Of a DNA stretch of 64,000 nucleotides, positions 1 to 10,844 are shown in pieces. Source of the DNA: Flavobacteriaceae bacterium (GTDB lineage: Bacteria; Bacteroidota; Bacteroidia; Flavobacteriales; Flavobacteriaceae). Position numbers and translations under genes: made by a program. Position 1 is the stretch's first letter. Every line of letters begins with the position of its first letter. Below the pieces are notes generated by a model. It was not told the origin of the DNA, ran no database searches, and saw nothing but the letters and a program-made list of their open reading frames with translations. The stretch covers positions 1-64,000 of the forward strand of contig CANBOV010000002.1 of NCBI GenBank assembly GCA_947371275.1, written 5' to 3'.

Positions 1-1182
1 AACATTTATGGCTTAAGTTTTAATGTTGCCAACAACAAAATTGGGTTTAGTGACTTGAATTCGAACACCAACTTAGAAGATTTGATTTTCACGGGTACGG
101 CGGCGGTGAACATGCGTTTTGACGCCAAAATCATCGGCCCAAGTGTTGCCATTCGTTTAAATAAATGGGGACTGGGTATTACGACAAAAGCTAACTTAAA
201 ATTTGATATTATCAATGTAAACCCTGTCATTGGTAATGCAATTTACAATAATGATTTGCCTTTAAACACGACTTTATTGAACCAATCTACTAATCAAAGG
301 ATAAATAGCATTTCATTTGGTGAAGTAGGTTTTTCGGCGGCCAGAATCTTAGTTGATAATGATAAACACAATTTTAGTGCTGGGGTTACTTTAAATTTAT
401 TATTCCCTGGTTCCTATTCCAATTTTGGTATGAGCGATATTAACGGTACCATTGTTCAAAACAGTACTGGATCCTTTCTAACTACCAGTCAGCCTGCTAC
501 CCTTAATTTTTCTTATTCAGGCAATCTAGCAGATAGTTTCACTAGCATTGGTGACTATAGTAAGTCTATTTTTGGTGGCTTGCATGGTATGGCCACCGAC
601 ATCGGATTTAATTATGTGTGGAAAGATGGCGATAAAAAATATAAAATCAAGGGCGGTTTGGCGATTAAAAATATGGGAAGTATGACTTTTAAGGATGGTA
701 ACAATCAAGCGACCAATTACAGTTTAACTATTCCAAATAATAACCCCTTAAATTTAAGTCAATTTGACAATGTTAAAAATCTAAAAGAAATCGAGACTAT
801 TTTATTAAATGATGGATATCTGACAAAAAAAGACGGAGAGAAAAATTTCAAGGTTAAATTACCTACCTTATTCACCCTGTATGGTGATTTTAAAATCGTG
901 CCAAAAGTTTATGTAACCGGTTATCTACAGCGTAAACTAAAAAAAGACACGGACAACGAACAAGTAACTTCTTTGAATGTGTTTTCTATTACCCCTAGAG
1001 TTAATTTGGGCTTTTTTGAAACCTACCTACCGATATCTAACAATGATATCTCGGGAACCAATGTGGGGATTGGATTTAGATTAGGAGGTTTTTATTTAGG
1101 TTCGAGTTCGATGGTTACTGCCTTGGTAAACGACAGTAAGCAAGCTGATTTGTATTTGGGTTTCCGTTGGGCCTTTTTATAA
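1..1182 (+). CDS. Outer-membrane beta-barrel protein, DUF5723-like (5' truncated by window edge)
   Basis: The open frame continues upstream of the listed TTG start to base 1. Alternating beta-barrel-like sequence ending in ...LYLGFRWAFL with an aromatic C-terminal region. Confidence 0.6.
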   Translation, partial: NIYGLSFNVANNKIGFSDLNSNTNLEDLIFTGTAAVNMRFDAKIIGPSVAIRLNKWGLGITTKANLKFDIINVNPVIGNAIYNNDLPLNTTLLNQSTNQRINSISFGEVGFSAARILVDNDKHNFSAGVTLNLLFPGSYSNFGMSDINGTIVQNSTGSFLTTSQPATLNFSYSGNLADSFTSIGDYSKSIFGGLHGMATDIGFNYVWKDGDKKYKIKGGLAIKNMGSMTFKDGNNQATNYSLTIPNNNPLNLSQFDNVKNLKEIETILLNDGYLTKKDGEKNFKVKLPTLFTLYGDFKIVPKVYVTGYLQRKLKKDTDNEQVTSLNVFSITPRVNLGFFETYLPISNNDISGTNVGIGFRLGGFYLGSSSMVTALVNDSKQADLYLGFRWAFL

Positions 1183-1232
1183 AATTAAGCAGTTAAGTCC
1201 AGTGAGTAGCTTGTTCACCAAATGCCCTTGTT

Positions 1233-2564
1233 ATGCCTTATAGATTAGACGTCCATTATAGAAAGCAAACCTTAGTAAAGTTATTGAATAACATTCAATC
1301 GAATGAGGAAGCGATTATACAAGCCTTGTATGCTGATTTTAAGAAACCTGCTTTTGAAGTGGTGGCTACCGAGACGAGTTATATAGAGGCTGAATTAAAG
1401 TACACCTTAAAAAACATGGAAAAATGGGCAAAACCAAAGTGGGTATTGCCTTCTTTTTTAAACTTCCCCTCTTCTGATTTTATTTACAAAGAACCTTATG
1501 GGAAGGTATTAATTATTGCCCCTTGGAATTATCCGTATCAATTAGCTTTATCCCCTTTAATAGCTGCAGTAGCCGCAGGAAATCAAGTAGTAGTCAAACC
1601 TTCAGAGTTAACGCCGAACACTTCGGCTGTTATCACTAGAATTATCAGGTCAACCTTTGACGAAACGCATGTTGCTTGTATTGAAGGAGGGGTTGAAGAG
1701 GCACAAGCCTTATTGACACAACGATGGGATTACATTTTTTTCACGGGCAGTAGTAGTGTGGGTAAACTCGTGGCGCAAGCCGCGTCAAAACACTTGACCC
1801 CTGTTACCTTAGAATTGGGTGGTAAAAACCCTTGTATTATTGATGCTAGTGCCAATTTGAAACTTGCGGCTAAGCGAATTGTATGGGGAAAGTTTATGAA
1901 CGCTGGGCAAACCTGTATAGCGCCTGATTATCTATTGATTGCTGAAAAGATTAAGGAGACTTTTGTATCCTATTTAAAATCGGAAATCCTTTCCGCTTTT
2001 GGAGAACATCCAAAGGTTTCACCAGATTATGGTAGGATTGTAAATGAAAAAAACTGGAGGCGTTTGGTTGCCTTATTAGAAAATGAAGCAGTACTTTATG
2101 GAGGGGAATCTACGCTTGCAGATTGTTATATTGCCCCAACACTCTTGGACGAATCCCAATTAGATAGTTTGGTGATGCAAGAAGAAATTTTTGGTCCGAT
2201 ACTACCCATAATAAGTTATAGAACCGAAGAAGAGCTTGGGACTTACATTTTGCATTATGAAAAACCACTTGCGCTTTATGTATTTACTACTAATACTACC
2301 TTTGCTGAGAAAATGATTACCCACTATTCTTTTGGCGGAGGATGTATTAACGATACTTTAGTTCAATTTACCAATAAGCGATTGCCATTTGGAGGTATTG
2401 GCCATAGTGGTATTGGAGCTTATCACGGTGCTTGTAGTTTTGCTTTGTTTTCGCATCATAAATCAATTGTTAAAAAAGGAAACTGGTTGGATATCCACAC
2501 CCGATATGCTCCTTATCAAGGAAAAATTAAACTTATTAAAAAAGTGATAGGATGGTTTTCTTAA
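1233..2564 (+). CDS. Aldehyde dehydrogenase, class 3-like
   Basis: Motifs APWNYPYQL, FFTGSSSVGK, VTLELGGKNP, GQTCIAPDY and EEIFGPILP. Confidence 0.92.
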   Translation: MPYRLDVHYRKQTLVKLLNNIQSNEEAIIQALYADFKKPAFEVVATETSYIEAELKYTLKNMEKWAKPKWVLPSFLNFPSSDFIYKEPYGKVLIIAPWNYPYQLALSPLIAAVAAGNQVVVKPSELTPNTSAVITRIIRSTFDETHVACIEGGVEEAQALLTQRWDYIFFTGSSSVGKLVAQAASKHLTPVTLELGGKNPCIIDASANLKLAAKRIVWGKFMNAGQTCIAPDYLLIAEKIKETFVSYLKSEILSAFGEHPKVSPDYGRIVNEKNWRRLVALLENEAVLYGGESTLADCYIAPTLLDESQLDSLVMQEEIFGPILPIISYRTEEELGTYILHYEKPLALYVFTTNTTFAEKMITHYSFGGGCINDTLVQFTNKRLPFGGIGHSGIGAYHGACSFALFSHHKSIVKKGNWLDIHTRYAPYQGKIKLIKKVIGWFS

Positions 2565-2663
2565 AACCTGAAAAATAATCCATTACATCTTTAATTTTTA
2601 TGTATATTGTTCCAGTAAATTTTGTAAAAGCCATTTTGTTTAATTGAAAAAAAGTGTACTCCT

Positions 2664-5600
2664 TTGACTAGCCTAGTTTCTTTTGCAAATATTAATAGTT
2701 ATATAATAATCAGTTTATTATTTATCATTCTATTATTATTCTACATAGCTATAAATAAAACGTTACGCAATAGACTTAATCTCAAAAAAAACTATTCTGA
2801 ATTTGAGCCTAAAGAAGAGCAATTTAGAATATACTTTCTTTTTTTTGGTATTACAATTCCTTTAATTGAAACAATCGTTGAAGTATTTCAGCTGAGAACG
2901 AGAAATAATCATATGTTGATTAATTTTAGTGTAGGCGCACTATTGTTACTCTTGTATTTATTAACTACCAAATTCAAATTTTTCTATCGTTATATCAATA
3001 CTATATTCACGGTTTCTTACTTTGCTTATTTTAGTTTTATTATCTATAACGTATTTTTTGAGCCCTTTGAATTGTTAACCTATTTAGAATTAGTTGTTGG
3101 CTTTTTTCTTTCCTATTATGTTATAAAAAACATTGTTCAATACTGGGTTTTTGTAGTGCTATTGTTTGTGTTTTTCATCATTGCCTATCGATTGGAGCTC
3201 ATTGCACCGAAGCAAATCATCTTATTAGTTTGTGCCTTTATTTCAATTATAGCCATACATATTTCAAGGCATTTAGCGTTATTAGAAACTAGGAATAAGT
3301 TCATTTTTTCTGACATCATCGTTAACAATGGAAATTCCTTGATTATCACTACTAACCGTAAAGGTGAAGTATCCTTTTGTAGTGAATCTGTGCAGGAAAT
3401 TTTAGGGTATACGGTTGAAGAAATGATGGGAATGGGATTTTGGGAACTTACGGAAGACCCCGATTTCATTGGAGAGGCGTATCATGACACCTTTATAGAC
3501 AACCGATTGCACATTAGAAAATTAAAAACCAAAAGTGGCGATTATAAATATATCCAATGGAAAGACAAAAAGTATTCTGACAATATTTCAATTGGAATCG
3601 GTCAAGATGTTACAGAACAAGTTAATATAAAAGACCAATACAGAAGTTTAATTGAATCGGCTGCTGATTTAATATATGAGATTGATTTGGATGCCATAGT
3701 AACCTATGTCAATCATTTTACCGAATTAACTTTGGGTTATTCAAGAGACGAAATTTTAAACAAGCGATATTCTCAATTTATTCGAAAAGATTATATAGAA
3801 TATGTTGTTGATTTCTACAAAGCAGCTCCGAAAGAAGTACGGGAATATAGTGATCTTGTTTTCCCTTTACAAAAAAAAGATGGTACCGCGATTTGGGTTT
3901 CACAAAAAGTAACTCAAAAAAAAGATCAAAAAGGTGAGGTTATAGGATTTTCGGCGATTGCTCGTGATATTACATTAGTAAAAAACTTAGAAATTGAACA
4001 TTACAATAGGAGTAAAAAAGTAAGAACTCATAATGAGACATTAAAGAAGTTAACCTCTCAAAGTTATTCTAATAAAGATGCTTTTATTACTATTTTAAAA
4101 AACATTCTAAAAGTTTCTGGAACCAATTGTTTAATAGACCGAGTAAGTTATTGGTCGTATTTTACTGATGGTTTACGTTGTGAAAGTTTGTATTATCTAC
4201 AAAGTGATCGTTATGAAAAAAGCTTTTTCATATCAATCGACCATTATCCAAACTATTTTAAATATATAGAAACTGGCGCACAAATTGTTGCGTCTAACGT
4301 TTACAACAACAATATTACACAAGAGCTATGTTTGGATTATTTTCCTAAAAACAATATTAAATCATTGCTTGATACTCCTATTTTTTTGAATGGAAAAATT
4401 GTGGGTATTCTATGTTTTGAAAAAATAGATATTGCTATTGAATGGGATAATGAAGATATTAATTTTGCCCGTTCTATAGCTGATTTAATTGCCATAGCGC
4501 TTGAAGCTCAAATGCGTATTGAAGCAGAAAAGAAATTAACTTATAAAAGTGATATTCTAATTGAAATCATTAAAAACACTGAAAAGTTTTTATTATCAAA
4601 GAATACAGATGAAATTTTTTCAGGCATTCTGGAGACTATTGGAAATGTTACTAATGTTGACAGGCTTTCTTTTTTTGAAAATCATGCTACCGCTCAAACC
4701 TATGAGCAAAGGTTTAGATGGACTTCTGAAGCCAAATCACTTACACCTCCAAATCCTTCACTTTTAAGTGTTCCACACAATGTCTTTCCGAGCATTACCG
4801 CTCAAATGAATGATAATAAAATTTATTACAATATCGTCAAAAAAATAACGGATGAACAATCCCGTGAGTTTTTACAAAAATTAGGAACTAAATCCATATT
4901 ATTTATTCCTATCTTCATTAAATCAGCCTTTTATGGTTTTATTGTTTTTGATGATTCAACTAATGAACGAGAATGGTCTACTGATGAAGTTAGTGCATTA
5001 CAAACCTTAACAAATAACATCTCTTATGCCATAGAACGCAATATTAACGAAGCGATGTTGCAAGAAAGTGAGGAGAAATTTAAGTTGTTGGCCAACAATA
5101 TTCCTGGGACAGTACATCTTTCAAAATATGATGAGAAATGGTCAAAAATATATCTTAATGATGAAATTGAGACATTAACAGGCTATCCGAAAGAGGATTT
5201 TTTAACCAATAAAATATATTACATAGATTTAGTACATCCAGACGATTTAAAAATTGTTGAGAATAATGCTAGTGAATTGTTTAAAAGAAAACAAAAAGTA
5301 CATTTGATTTATCGCATCATTAATAAATCTGGTGATTATATTTGGGTTGAAGAGTTTGGCGAGCCCATATTCAAAGATGATGACATCGTCTACATTGTAG
5401 GGATATTTATTGACATTACAAAAAGGATAGAAGCGGAAGAAGCCATCACTGCCAAAAATTATGCTGAAGCTGCAAACCGTGCTAAATCAGAGTTTTTGGC
5501 CAATATGAGTCATGAAATACGTACTCCACTGAATGGCATTATTGGTTTTACAGAATTATTAATGAACACGGAATTAGAAAGTATTCAAAAAAAATACATG

Positions 5601-6620
5601 AATACTATTAATCAATCGGCCAATGCATTGATGGAAGTCATCAATAATATTTTAGATTTTTCAAAGATAGAATCAGGAAAATTGGAATTGAATATTGAAA
5701 AATTCAATCTTTACGAGCTGGCCAACCAAGTGGTCGATTTAATAAAATTTGAAGCTGACCACAAGAAACTTCAATTGAATTTGAACATTGCAGAAAATGT
5801 GCCTAAATACATTTGGATCGATTACATTCGATTAAAACAAGTACTGATAAATTTATTAGGTAATGCGGTTAAGTTTACTGAGAAAGGGACTATCATGCTT
5901 TCTATTTCTGTTATAGAAATGATTGATGACAAAAAAATTAAATTAAAATTCTCAGTAAAAGATACGGGTATAGGTATTAAAAAGAATAATGAATTAAAAA
6001 TATTTGAAGCGTTTTCACAAGAGGATAGTTCGACGACCAAAAAATTTGGAGGCACAGGCTTAGGTTTATCCATTTCGAATCAGCTATTAGGTCTTATGAA
6101 TAGTAAGTTAGAACTTCAAAGCGAAGTAACTAAAGGCAGTGATTTTCATTTCCTCCTTGATGTTGACTTTACCAATCAGACATTGGATTCAGACAAGACG
6201 GATTCTATGCTTAAAAACATTCATAAAACGCAGGTTGCTAGTCTTGAAGTGAAAACTATCTATATTGCTGAAGACAATAAGATAAATATGCTTTTGGCTA
6301 GAACACTCGTTAAACAAATATTGCCAAACTCGGAAATTCATGAATTTGAAAACGGTAAAGAAGTATTGGAGCAAACGCAACAATTGTTGCCTGATTTAAT
6401 TTTGATGGATATTCAAATGCCAATCATGAATGGTTATGAATCCTCAGAACAAATAAGAAAATTGACCAATACTGAAAGTATTCCTATTATCGCGTTAACG
6501 GCAGGCACCATTGTTGGCGAAAAAGAAAAGTGTATTGAGCATGGCATGAATGATTATATACCTAAACCTATTGATAAAGAGCTTTTAGAGAGCGTCATAA
6601 AAAAACACCTGAGCAACTAA
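2664..6620 (+). CDS. Hybrid sensor histidine kinase: N-terminal multi-TM region, PAS and GAF domains, HisKA/HATPase, C-terminal receiver
   Basis: [17 protein letters not shown]-box, DTGIGI and [10 protein letters not shown] ATPase boxes, receiver [13 protein letters not shown], several PAS/PAC-like segments. Confidence 0.93.
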   Translation: MTSLVSFANINSYIIISLLFIILLLFYIAINKTLRNRLNLKKNYSEFEPKEEQFRIYFLFFGITIPLIETIVEVFQLRTRNNHMLINFSVGALLLLLYLLTTKFKFFYRYINTIFTVSYFAYFSFIIYNVFFEPFELLTYLELVVGFFLSYYVIKNIVQYWVFVVLLFVFFIIAYRLELIAPKQIILLVCAFISIIAIHISRHLALLETRNKFIFSDIIVNNGNSLIITTNRKGEVSFCSESVQEILGYTVEEMMGMGFWELTEDPDFIGEAYHDTFIDNRLHIRKLKTKSGDYKYIQWKDKKYSDNISIGIGQDVTEQVNIKDQYRSLIESAADLIYEIDLDAIVTYVNHFTELTLGYSRDEILNKRYSQFIRKDYIEYVVDFYKAAPKEVREYSDLVFPLQKKDGTAIWVSQKVTQKKDQKGEVIGFSAIARDITLVKNLEIEHYNRSKKVRTHNETLKKLTSQSYSNKDAFITILKNILKVSGTNCLIDRVSYWSYFTDGLRCESLYYLQSDRYEKSFFISIDHYPNYFKYIETGAQIVASNVYNNNITQELCLDYFPKNNIKSLLDTPIFLNGKIVGILCFEKIDIAIEWDNEDINFARSIADLIAIALEAQMRIEAEKKLTYKSDILIEIIKNTEKFLLSKNTDEIFSGILETIGNVTNVDRLSFFENHATAQTYEQRFRWTSEAKSLTPPNPSLLSVPHNVFPSITAQMNDNKIYYNIVKKITDEQSREFLQKLGTKSILFIPIFIKSAFYGFIVFDDSTNEREWSTDEVSALQTLTNNISYAIERNINEAMLQESEEKFKLLANNIPGTVHLSKYDEKWSKIYLNDEIETLTGYPKEDFLTNKIYYIDLVHPDDLKIVENNASELFKRKQKVHLIYRIINKSGDYIWVEEFGEPIFKDDDIVYIVGIFIDITKRIEAEEAITAKNYAEAANRAKSEFLANMSHEIRTPLNGIIGFTELLMNTELESIQKKYMNTINQSANALMEVINNILDFSKIESGKLELNIEKFNLYELANQVVDLIKFEADHKKLQLNLNIAENVPKYIWIDYIRLKQVLINLLGNAVKFTEKGTIMLSISVIEMIDDKKIKLKFSVKDTGIGIKKNNELKIFEAFSQEDSSTTKKFGGTGLGLSISNQLLGLMNSKLELQSEVTKGSDFHFLLDVDFTNQTLDSDKTDSMLKNIHKTQVASLEVKTIYIAEDNKINMLLARTLVKQILPNSEIHEFENGKEVLEQTQQLLPDLILMDIQMPIMNGYESSEQIRKLTNTESIPIIALTAGTIVGEKEKCIEHGMNDYIPKPIDKELLESVIKKHLSN

Positions 6621-6922
6621 TGCTAATTTTTAAGTTAATTTAGTTGTGACCCAAAGAAAACTATCAAACGAAAGATAGCGCACAGGCAAAAAACACTAGA
6701 TATAATCGAATCAACTTCAATTCGATATTAATTGAGAATTTAAGTAGGTTTATTTCTTTATTGCTTTCTTAAAAACCATTTTTACAGTAAAAGAATCTTA
6801 TTTATTTTAATCTAAACTTAGAATTTAAAAAATTAAAAACTTTTTTTTTGCATTAATCGTAAATCGGGCGTAGTCATTTAATTTATTGGAGTAATTTGAC
6901 TTTAAAATGTGTTTGTCTTTTT

Positions 6923-6930
6923 TAATTTTG
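6923..6930 (+). promoter_or_regulatory. Candidate Bacteroidetes -7 box TAATTTTG upstream of HMG-CoA synthase
   Basis: Matches TAnnTTTG, 18 nt upstream of the ATG at 6949. Confidence 0.45.
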
Positions 6931-6948
6931 CCTAGCAAAAAATTAAAC

Positions 6949-8304
6949 ATGATAAAAGTAGGACTTGATAGTATAGCGTTTCACATTTCAAAACTTTATC
7001 TTCCGATTACCACTTTGGCTGAAAACCGTGGTATAGAACCTGAGAAACTTACTAAAGGATTGGGACTGCAAAAAATGAGCTATCTTGACGTACATGAAGA
7101 TGTTGTTACCTTGGCTTCCAATGCTGCGTTACAACTCATCAAACAAGAAAATTTAAACCCTTCGGACATTCACAGAATTTATGTTGGCAGTGAAAGTGGT
7201 GTAGACAGTTCGAAACCAATTGGTTCCTACGTAGTATCACTTTTAGAGCTTCAGTTTGGAGAAAAAAGTATGGAGCATTGTGATGTTGTAGATTTAACCT
7301 TTGCTTGTATAGGAGGCGTGGATGCTTTGCAAAACTGTTTGGATTACATTCGCCTTAATCCGAGTAAAAAAGCGATTGTTATTGCTTCCGATAATGCCAA
7401 ATACGATTTAAATTCGACTGGAGAATATACCCAAGGAGCGGGTGCCATTGCCCTATTGATTAGTGCTAATCCAAGAATAGTAAGTTTTTCTAAAGAAGTT
7501 GGCGTTTCAACGCAAGGCACTTTTGATTTCTTTAAGCCAAGACGTTATTTGAATAAAGAAACAGCGCTACAGCTTAAAGATAATCCCGAGTGGCAAGGGA
7601 TATTAGAGAATGAAATTGGGATCTATAAAGAGCAACCCGTATTTGATGGACAATATTCTAATCAATGTTATATTAATCGAATTAAGGGGGCTTATGAACA
7701 TTATAAAACGGAAAGTAATCAAACAGGGAAGCTTTATGAAAATTGGGTTTCCATTTTGATGCACTTACCTTATTGTTTTCAAGGCAGAAGGACTTTTATA
7801 GAACTATATGCAAATGAGAATCCTGAACTGCTTGCTTCTCAACTTGGTGATAGTACTAAGGACAAAATAAAAGCATTGGCTAAAAGTGACCCCTATTTAC
7901 AACTAGTTAACGAGAAAATAGTGCCTACTGAAATTGCTTCAGGTCAGGTAGGAAATATCTATACAGGATCTATATTCTTGGGATTGTTATCAACTCTTTG
8001 CTATCATTATCAAGAACAAACCGCCTTAGCATCCCAAAAAATGGGCTTTATCGCCTATGGTAGCGGTTCTAAATCTAAAGTATTTGAAGCGGAAGTAATA
8101 GAGGGTTGGGAAAGTCAAATTGGAAAAGTACATCTATTTGAAACATTGGAACTGCGCACTGCCCTTGATTTTGTAACTTATGAAAAGCTTCATAAGAAGG
8201 AATTAGAACTATCTGTAATTGCTCCTGTCAATGAATTTTATTTAGATCGAATTGAAAAGGAAAACCCAGTCTTGGTTGGAGCACGATATTACAAATTTGG
8301 TTAA
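6949..8304 (+). CDS. Hydroxymethylglutaryl-CoA synthase (mevalonate pathway)
   Basis: Active-site region VVDLTFACIGGVDALQNCLDYI, SDNAKYD and SGSKSKVFEA. Start moved to the internal ATG at 6949 because a TAATTTTG promoter box (6923-6930) lies inside the longer ORF. Confidence 0.88.
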   Translation: MIKVGLDSIAFHISKLYLPITTLAENRGIEPEKLTKGLGLQKMSYLDVHEDVVTLASNAALQLIKQENLNPSDIHRIYVGSESGVDSSKPIGSYVVSLLELQFGEKSMEHCDVVDLTFACIGGVDALQNCLDYIRLNPSKKAIVIASDNAKYDLNSTGEYTQGAGAIALLISANPRIVSFSKEVGVSTQGTFDFFKPRRYLNKETALQLKDNPEWQGILENEIGIYKEQPVFDGQYSNQCYINRIKGAYEHYKTESNQTGKLYENWVSILMHLPYCFQGRRTFIELYANENPELLASQLGDSTKDKIKALAKSDPYLQLVNEKIVPTEIASGQVGNIYTGSIFLGLLSTLCYHYQEQTALASQKMGFIAYGSGSKSKVFEAEVIEGWESQIGKVHLFETLELRTALDFVTYEKLHKKELELSVIAPVNEFYLDRIEKENPVLVGARYYKFG

Positions 8305-8309
8305 CTAGA

Positions 8310-9845
8310 TCAACCTAGCCAACCGTCTCTATCCAAACTTCTATATTGTATAGCTTCAGCAATGTGGTTGGAGTTTACTGCATCAGATTGTTCTAAATCG
8401 GCTATAGTCCTCGCTACTTTAAGGATTCGGTCATAGGCTCTTGCAGAAAGATTTAGTCGTTCCATTGCTGTTTTTAAAAGTTGTAAAGAAGAATCTTCGA
8501 GTGCGCAATATTCTCGTAGTTGCTTGGTGTTCATCTGAGCATTATAATGAATTGAAGTCAAGCCTTCAAAGCGCAATGATTGAATTTCACGGGCTTTAGT
8601 AACGCGTTCTCTAATGAGTACACTACTTTCTGCTGGTCTAGTTTCGGTAAGTTTTTCAAAAGGGACAGGAGTCACTTCAATGTGGATATCGATACGGTCT
8701 AAAAGGGGACCGGAAATTTTGCTTAAATACCTTTGCATTTCGGCAGGTGAGGAACTTACGGGTGCATCAGGATCATTAAAATAGCCGCCTGGGCTTGGAT
8801 TCATGCTGGCCACCAACATAAAAGAAGAAGGATAGGTAATGGTAAATTTGGCTCGTGAAATGGTTACTTCTCTGTCTTCCAAGGGCTGGCGCATTACTTC
8901 TAACACTTCTCTTTTGAATTCAGGTAATTCATCCAAGAAAAGGACCCCGTTATGCGCTAAAGAAATTTCGCCCGGTTGGGGATAGCTTCCTCCTCCTACT
9001 AAAGAAACTGAGGACGCAGTATGGTGAGGGCTTCGAAAAGGCCGTTGATTCATTAAACCAGCCTCTTTAATCTTACCGGCTACACTATGAATTTTGGTTG
9101 TTTCTAAAGCTTCATTTATCGTCATTGGGGGTAAGATACTTGGGAGCCGTTTTGCCAGCATTGTTTTACCTGAGCCCGGAGGACCGATTAAAATAATGTT
9201 ATGTCCGCCCGCCGCAGCAATCTCCATGCATCTTTTTATGCTTTCTTGTCCTTTGACATCGGAAAAATCGAATTCCGGAAATTCTAATGTTTTATAAAAT
9301 TCATCATGGGTATCAATTACCGTGGGTTCTAACATTCCATTTCCGGCAAAAAAATCGATTACTTCCACCACATTTCCTATACCGTAAACATCCAAACCTG
9401 CCACTATTGCAGCTTCTTTAACGTTTTGCATGGGAAGGAAAAAACCTTTAAATCCCTCTTCTTTTGCTTTAATAGCGATGGACAAGGCCCCTTTTATGGG
9501 TTGCAAGCTTCCATCTAAAGAAAGTTCGCCCATGATGATGTATTGATCTAATTCTTTTGCTTTAATTTGGTTAGAAGCGGTTAAAATACCTATTGCAAGT
9601 GTTAAATCATAGGCAGAACCTTCTTTACGCAAATCAGCAGGGGCCATGTTGACCGTAATTTTTTTACCAGGCCAATTGTATCCGTTATTTTTTAGCGCGG
9701 CAGCAATACGGAAGCTACTTTCTTTTATGGCATTATCGGGCAAACCCACTAAATGATATCCTATTCCGCTATCTGTATTGACTTCTACCGTAATTGTAGT
9801 TGCTTCAACTCCAAAAACAGCACTTCCGTACACTTTTACTAACAT
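8310..9845 (-). CDS. YifB/ComM family Mg-chelatase-like AAA ATPase
   Basis: Walker [38 protein letters not shown], Mg_chelatase C-terminal domain. Confidence 0.95.
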   Translation of the reverse strand: MLVKVYGSAVFGVEATTITVEVNTDSGIGYHLVGLPDNAIKESSFRIAAALKNNGYNWPGKKITVNMAPADLRKEGSAYDLTLAIGILTASNQIKAKELDQYIIMGELSLDGSLQPIKGALSIAIKAKEEGFKGFFLPMQNVKEAAIVAGLDVYGIGNVVEVIDFFAGNGMLEPTVIDTHDEFYKTLEFPEFDFSDVKGQESIKRCMEIAAAGGHNIILIGPPGSGKTMLAKRLPSILPPMTINEALETTKIHSVAGKIKEAGLMNQRPFRSPHHTASSVSLVGGGSYPQPGEISLAHNGVLFLDELPEFKREVLEVMRQPLEDREVTISRAKFTITYPSSFMLVASMNPSPGGYFNDPDAPVSSSPAEMQRYLSKISGPLLDRIDIHIEVTPVPFEKLTETRPAESSVLIRERVTKAREIQSLRFEGLTSIHYNAQMNTKQLREYCALEDSSLQLLKTAMERLNLSARAYDRILKVARTIADLEQSDAVNSNHIAEAIQYRSLDRDGWLG

Positions 9846-9940
9846 AACTATTTTTATTTCATAATAAAAATACTAAAATAGTTACAAAAAATTCAAATAA
9901 AGAAGAAAAAAATTATAAAATATAACCGCAGTGAAAATGA

Positions 9941-10843
9941 TTATTGCACATTATCACTCATTAATTCGCTTTTATTCTTGGCATAATCATAGCCTTGTTG
10001 CCACCAGAGGTGCATTTTTTCTTTATTGAATATTAAAGCATTATTGGTTAATTGAGTTGGAGTATAATATAAATTGAGTTTTACATTTTTATTTTTGGCT
10101 GCCAATTTACCAATTGTAATATCGTGTTTTTCAACTTGGTTGAGTAATGTTTGAAATAAATCAATCATTAAGGAAAATGGATTTTTGCCAATTTTTTTTG
10201 GAATACTTAGCATTTCGGTTTCTAAAATAACAACATCTACTTCCGTTGCCCCGCGATTAATTGCTTCTCTTATGGGAACTAAGCTTGAAAACCCACCATC
10301 GCCATATTCTGAATTATTTTTTGTTACTAGGCTCATAAAAGGAATATAATTGCAGGAGATCCAAATCCAATCACAAAATTCTTCATAATCAAAATCGGTT
10401 ATGGCTTTGTATTCTACCTCATTTTTGGATAGGTTGGTTACAGTTACAATAATGGTACAACCCGATTCTTTTAATAATTTGAATTCTTCAAGTGTAAAAT
10501 TGTCTTTAATGTATGTTTTAAGTTTTTGGCTTTCGCCGAATGTGCGCCTACCCTTTAGGAACTGTAGTAAGACATTAAAGTGATTTATCGAGACAATATC
10601 AGTGTCATTTTTTCGTTTAACCACGAATGGATTGATATCAAAAATTTTGTTCATATCCACACTTGTGTATATTTCTTTAATCTTATCTACTTTACCAAGC
10701 GCTAAATGGGGGATTAATAGGCTGCCAGTAGAAGTTCCTATCAATAAATCATATTTATGTTTTTTTTCTTCTAACAAGTATTGTGCTACTCCACCGCCAA
10801 AGGCACCTTTACTCCCTCCTCCTGAGATCACTAAAGCACGCAT
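9941..10843 (-). CDS. Patatin-like phospholipase family protein
   Basis: ALVISGGGSKGAFGGGV oxyanion loop, GTSTGS nucleophile elbow, DGG catalytic Asp motif. Confidence 0.92.
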   Translation of the reverse strand: MRALVISGGGSKGAFGGGVAQYLLEEKKHKYDLLIGTSTGSLLIPHLALGKVDKIKEIYTSVDMNKIFDINPFVVKRKNDTDIVSINHFNVLLQFLKGRRTFGESQKLKTYIKDNFTLEEFKLLKESGCTIIVTVTNLSKNEVEYKAITDFDYEEFCDWIWISCNYIPFMSLVTKNNSEYGDGGFSSLVPIREAINRGATEVDVVILETEMLSIPKKIGKNPFSLMIDLFQTLLNQVEKHDITIGKLAAKNKNVKLNLYYTPTQLTNNALIFNKEKMHLWWQQGYDYAKNKSELMSDNVQ

Positions 10844-10844
10844 A

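Noticed and set aside
1233-1300. Possible N-terminal truncation or frameshift of the class 3 aldehyde dehydrogenase
   Set aside because: The in-frame stop upstream (1203-1205) limits extension to about 9 residues, but all catalytic motifs are intact and the start region aligns plausibly, so there is not enough evidence for a pseudogene.
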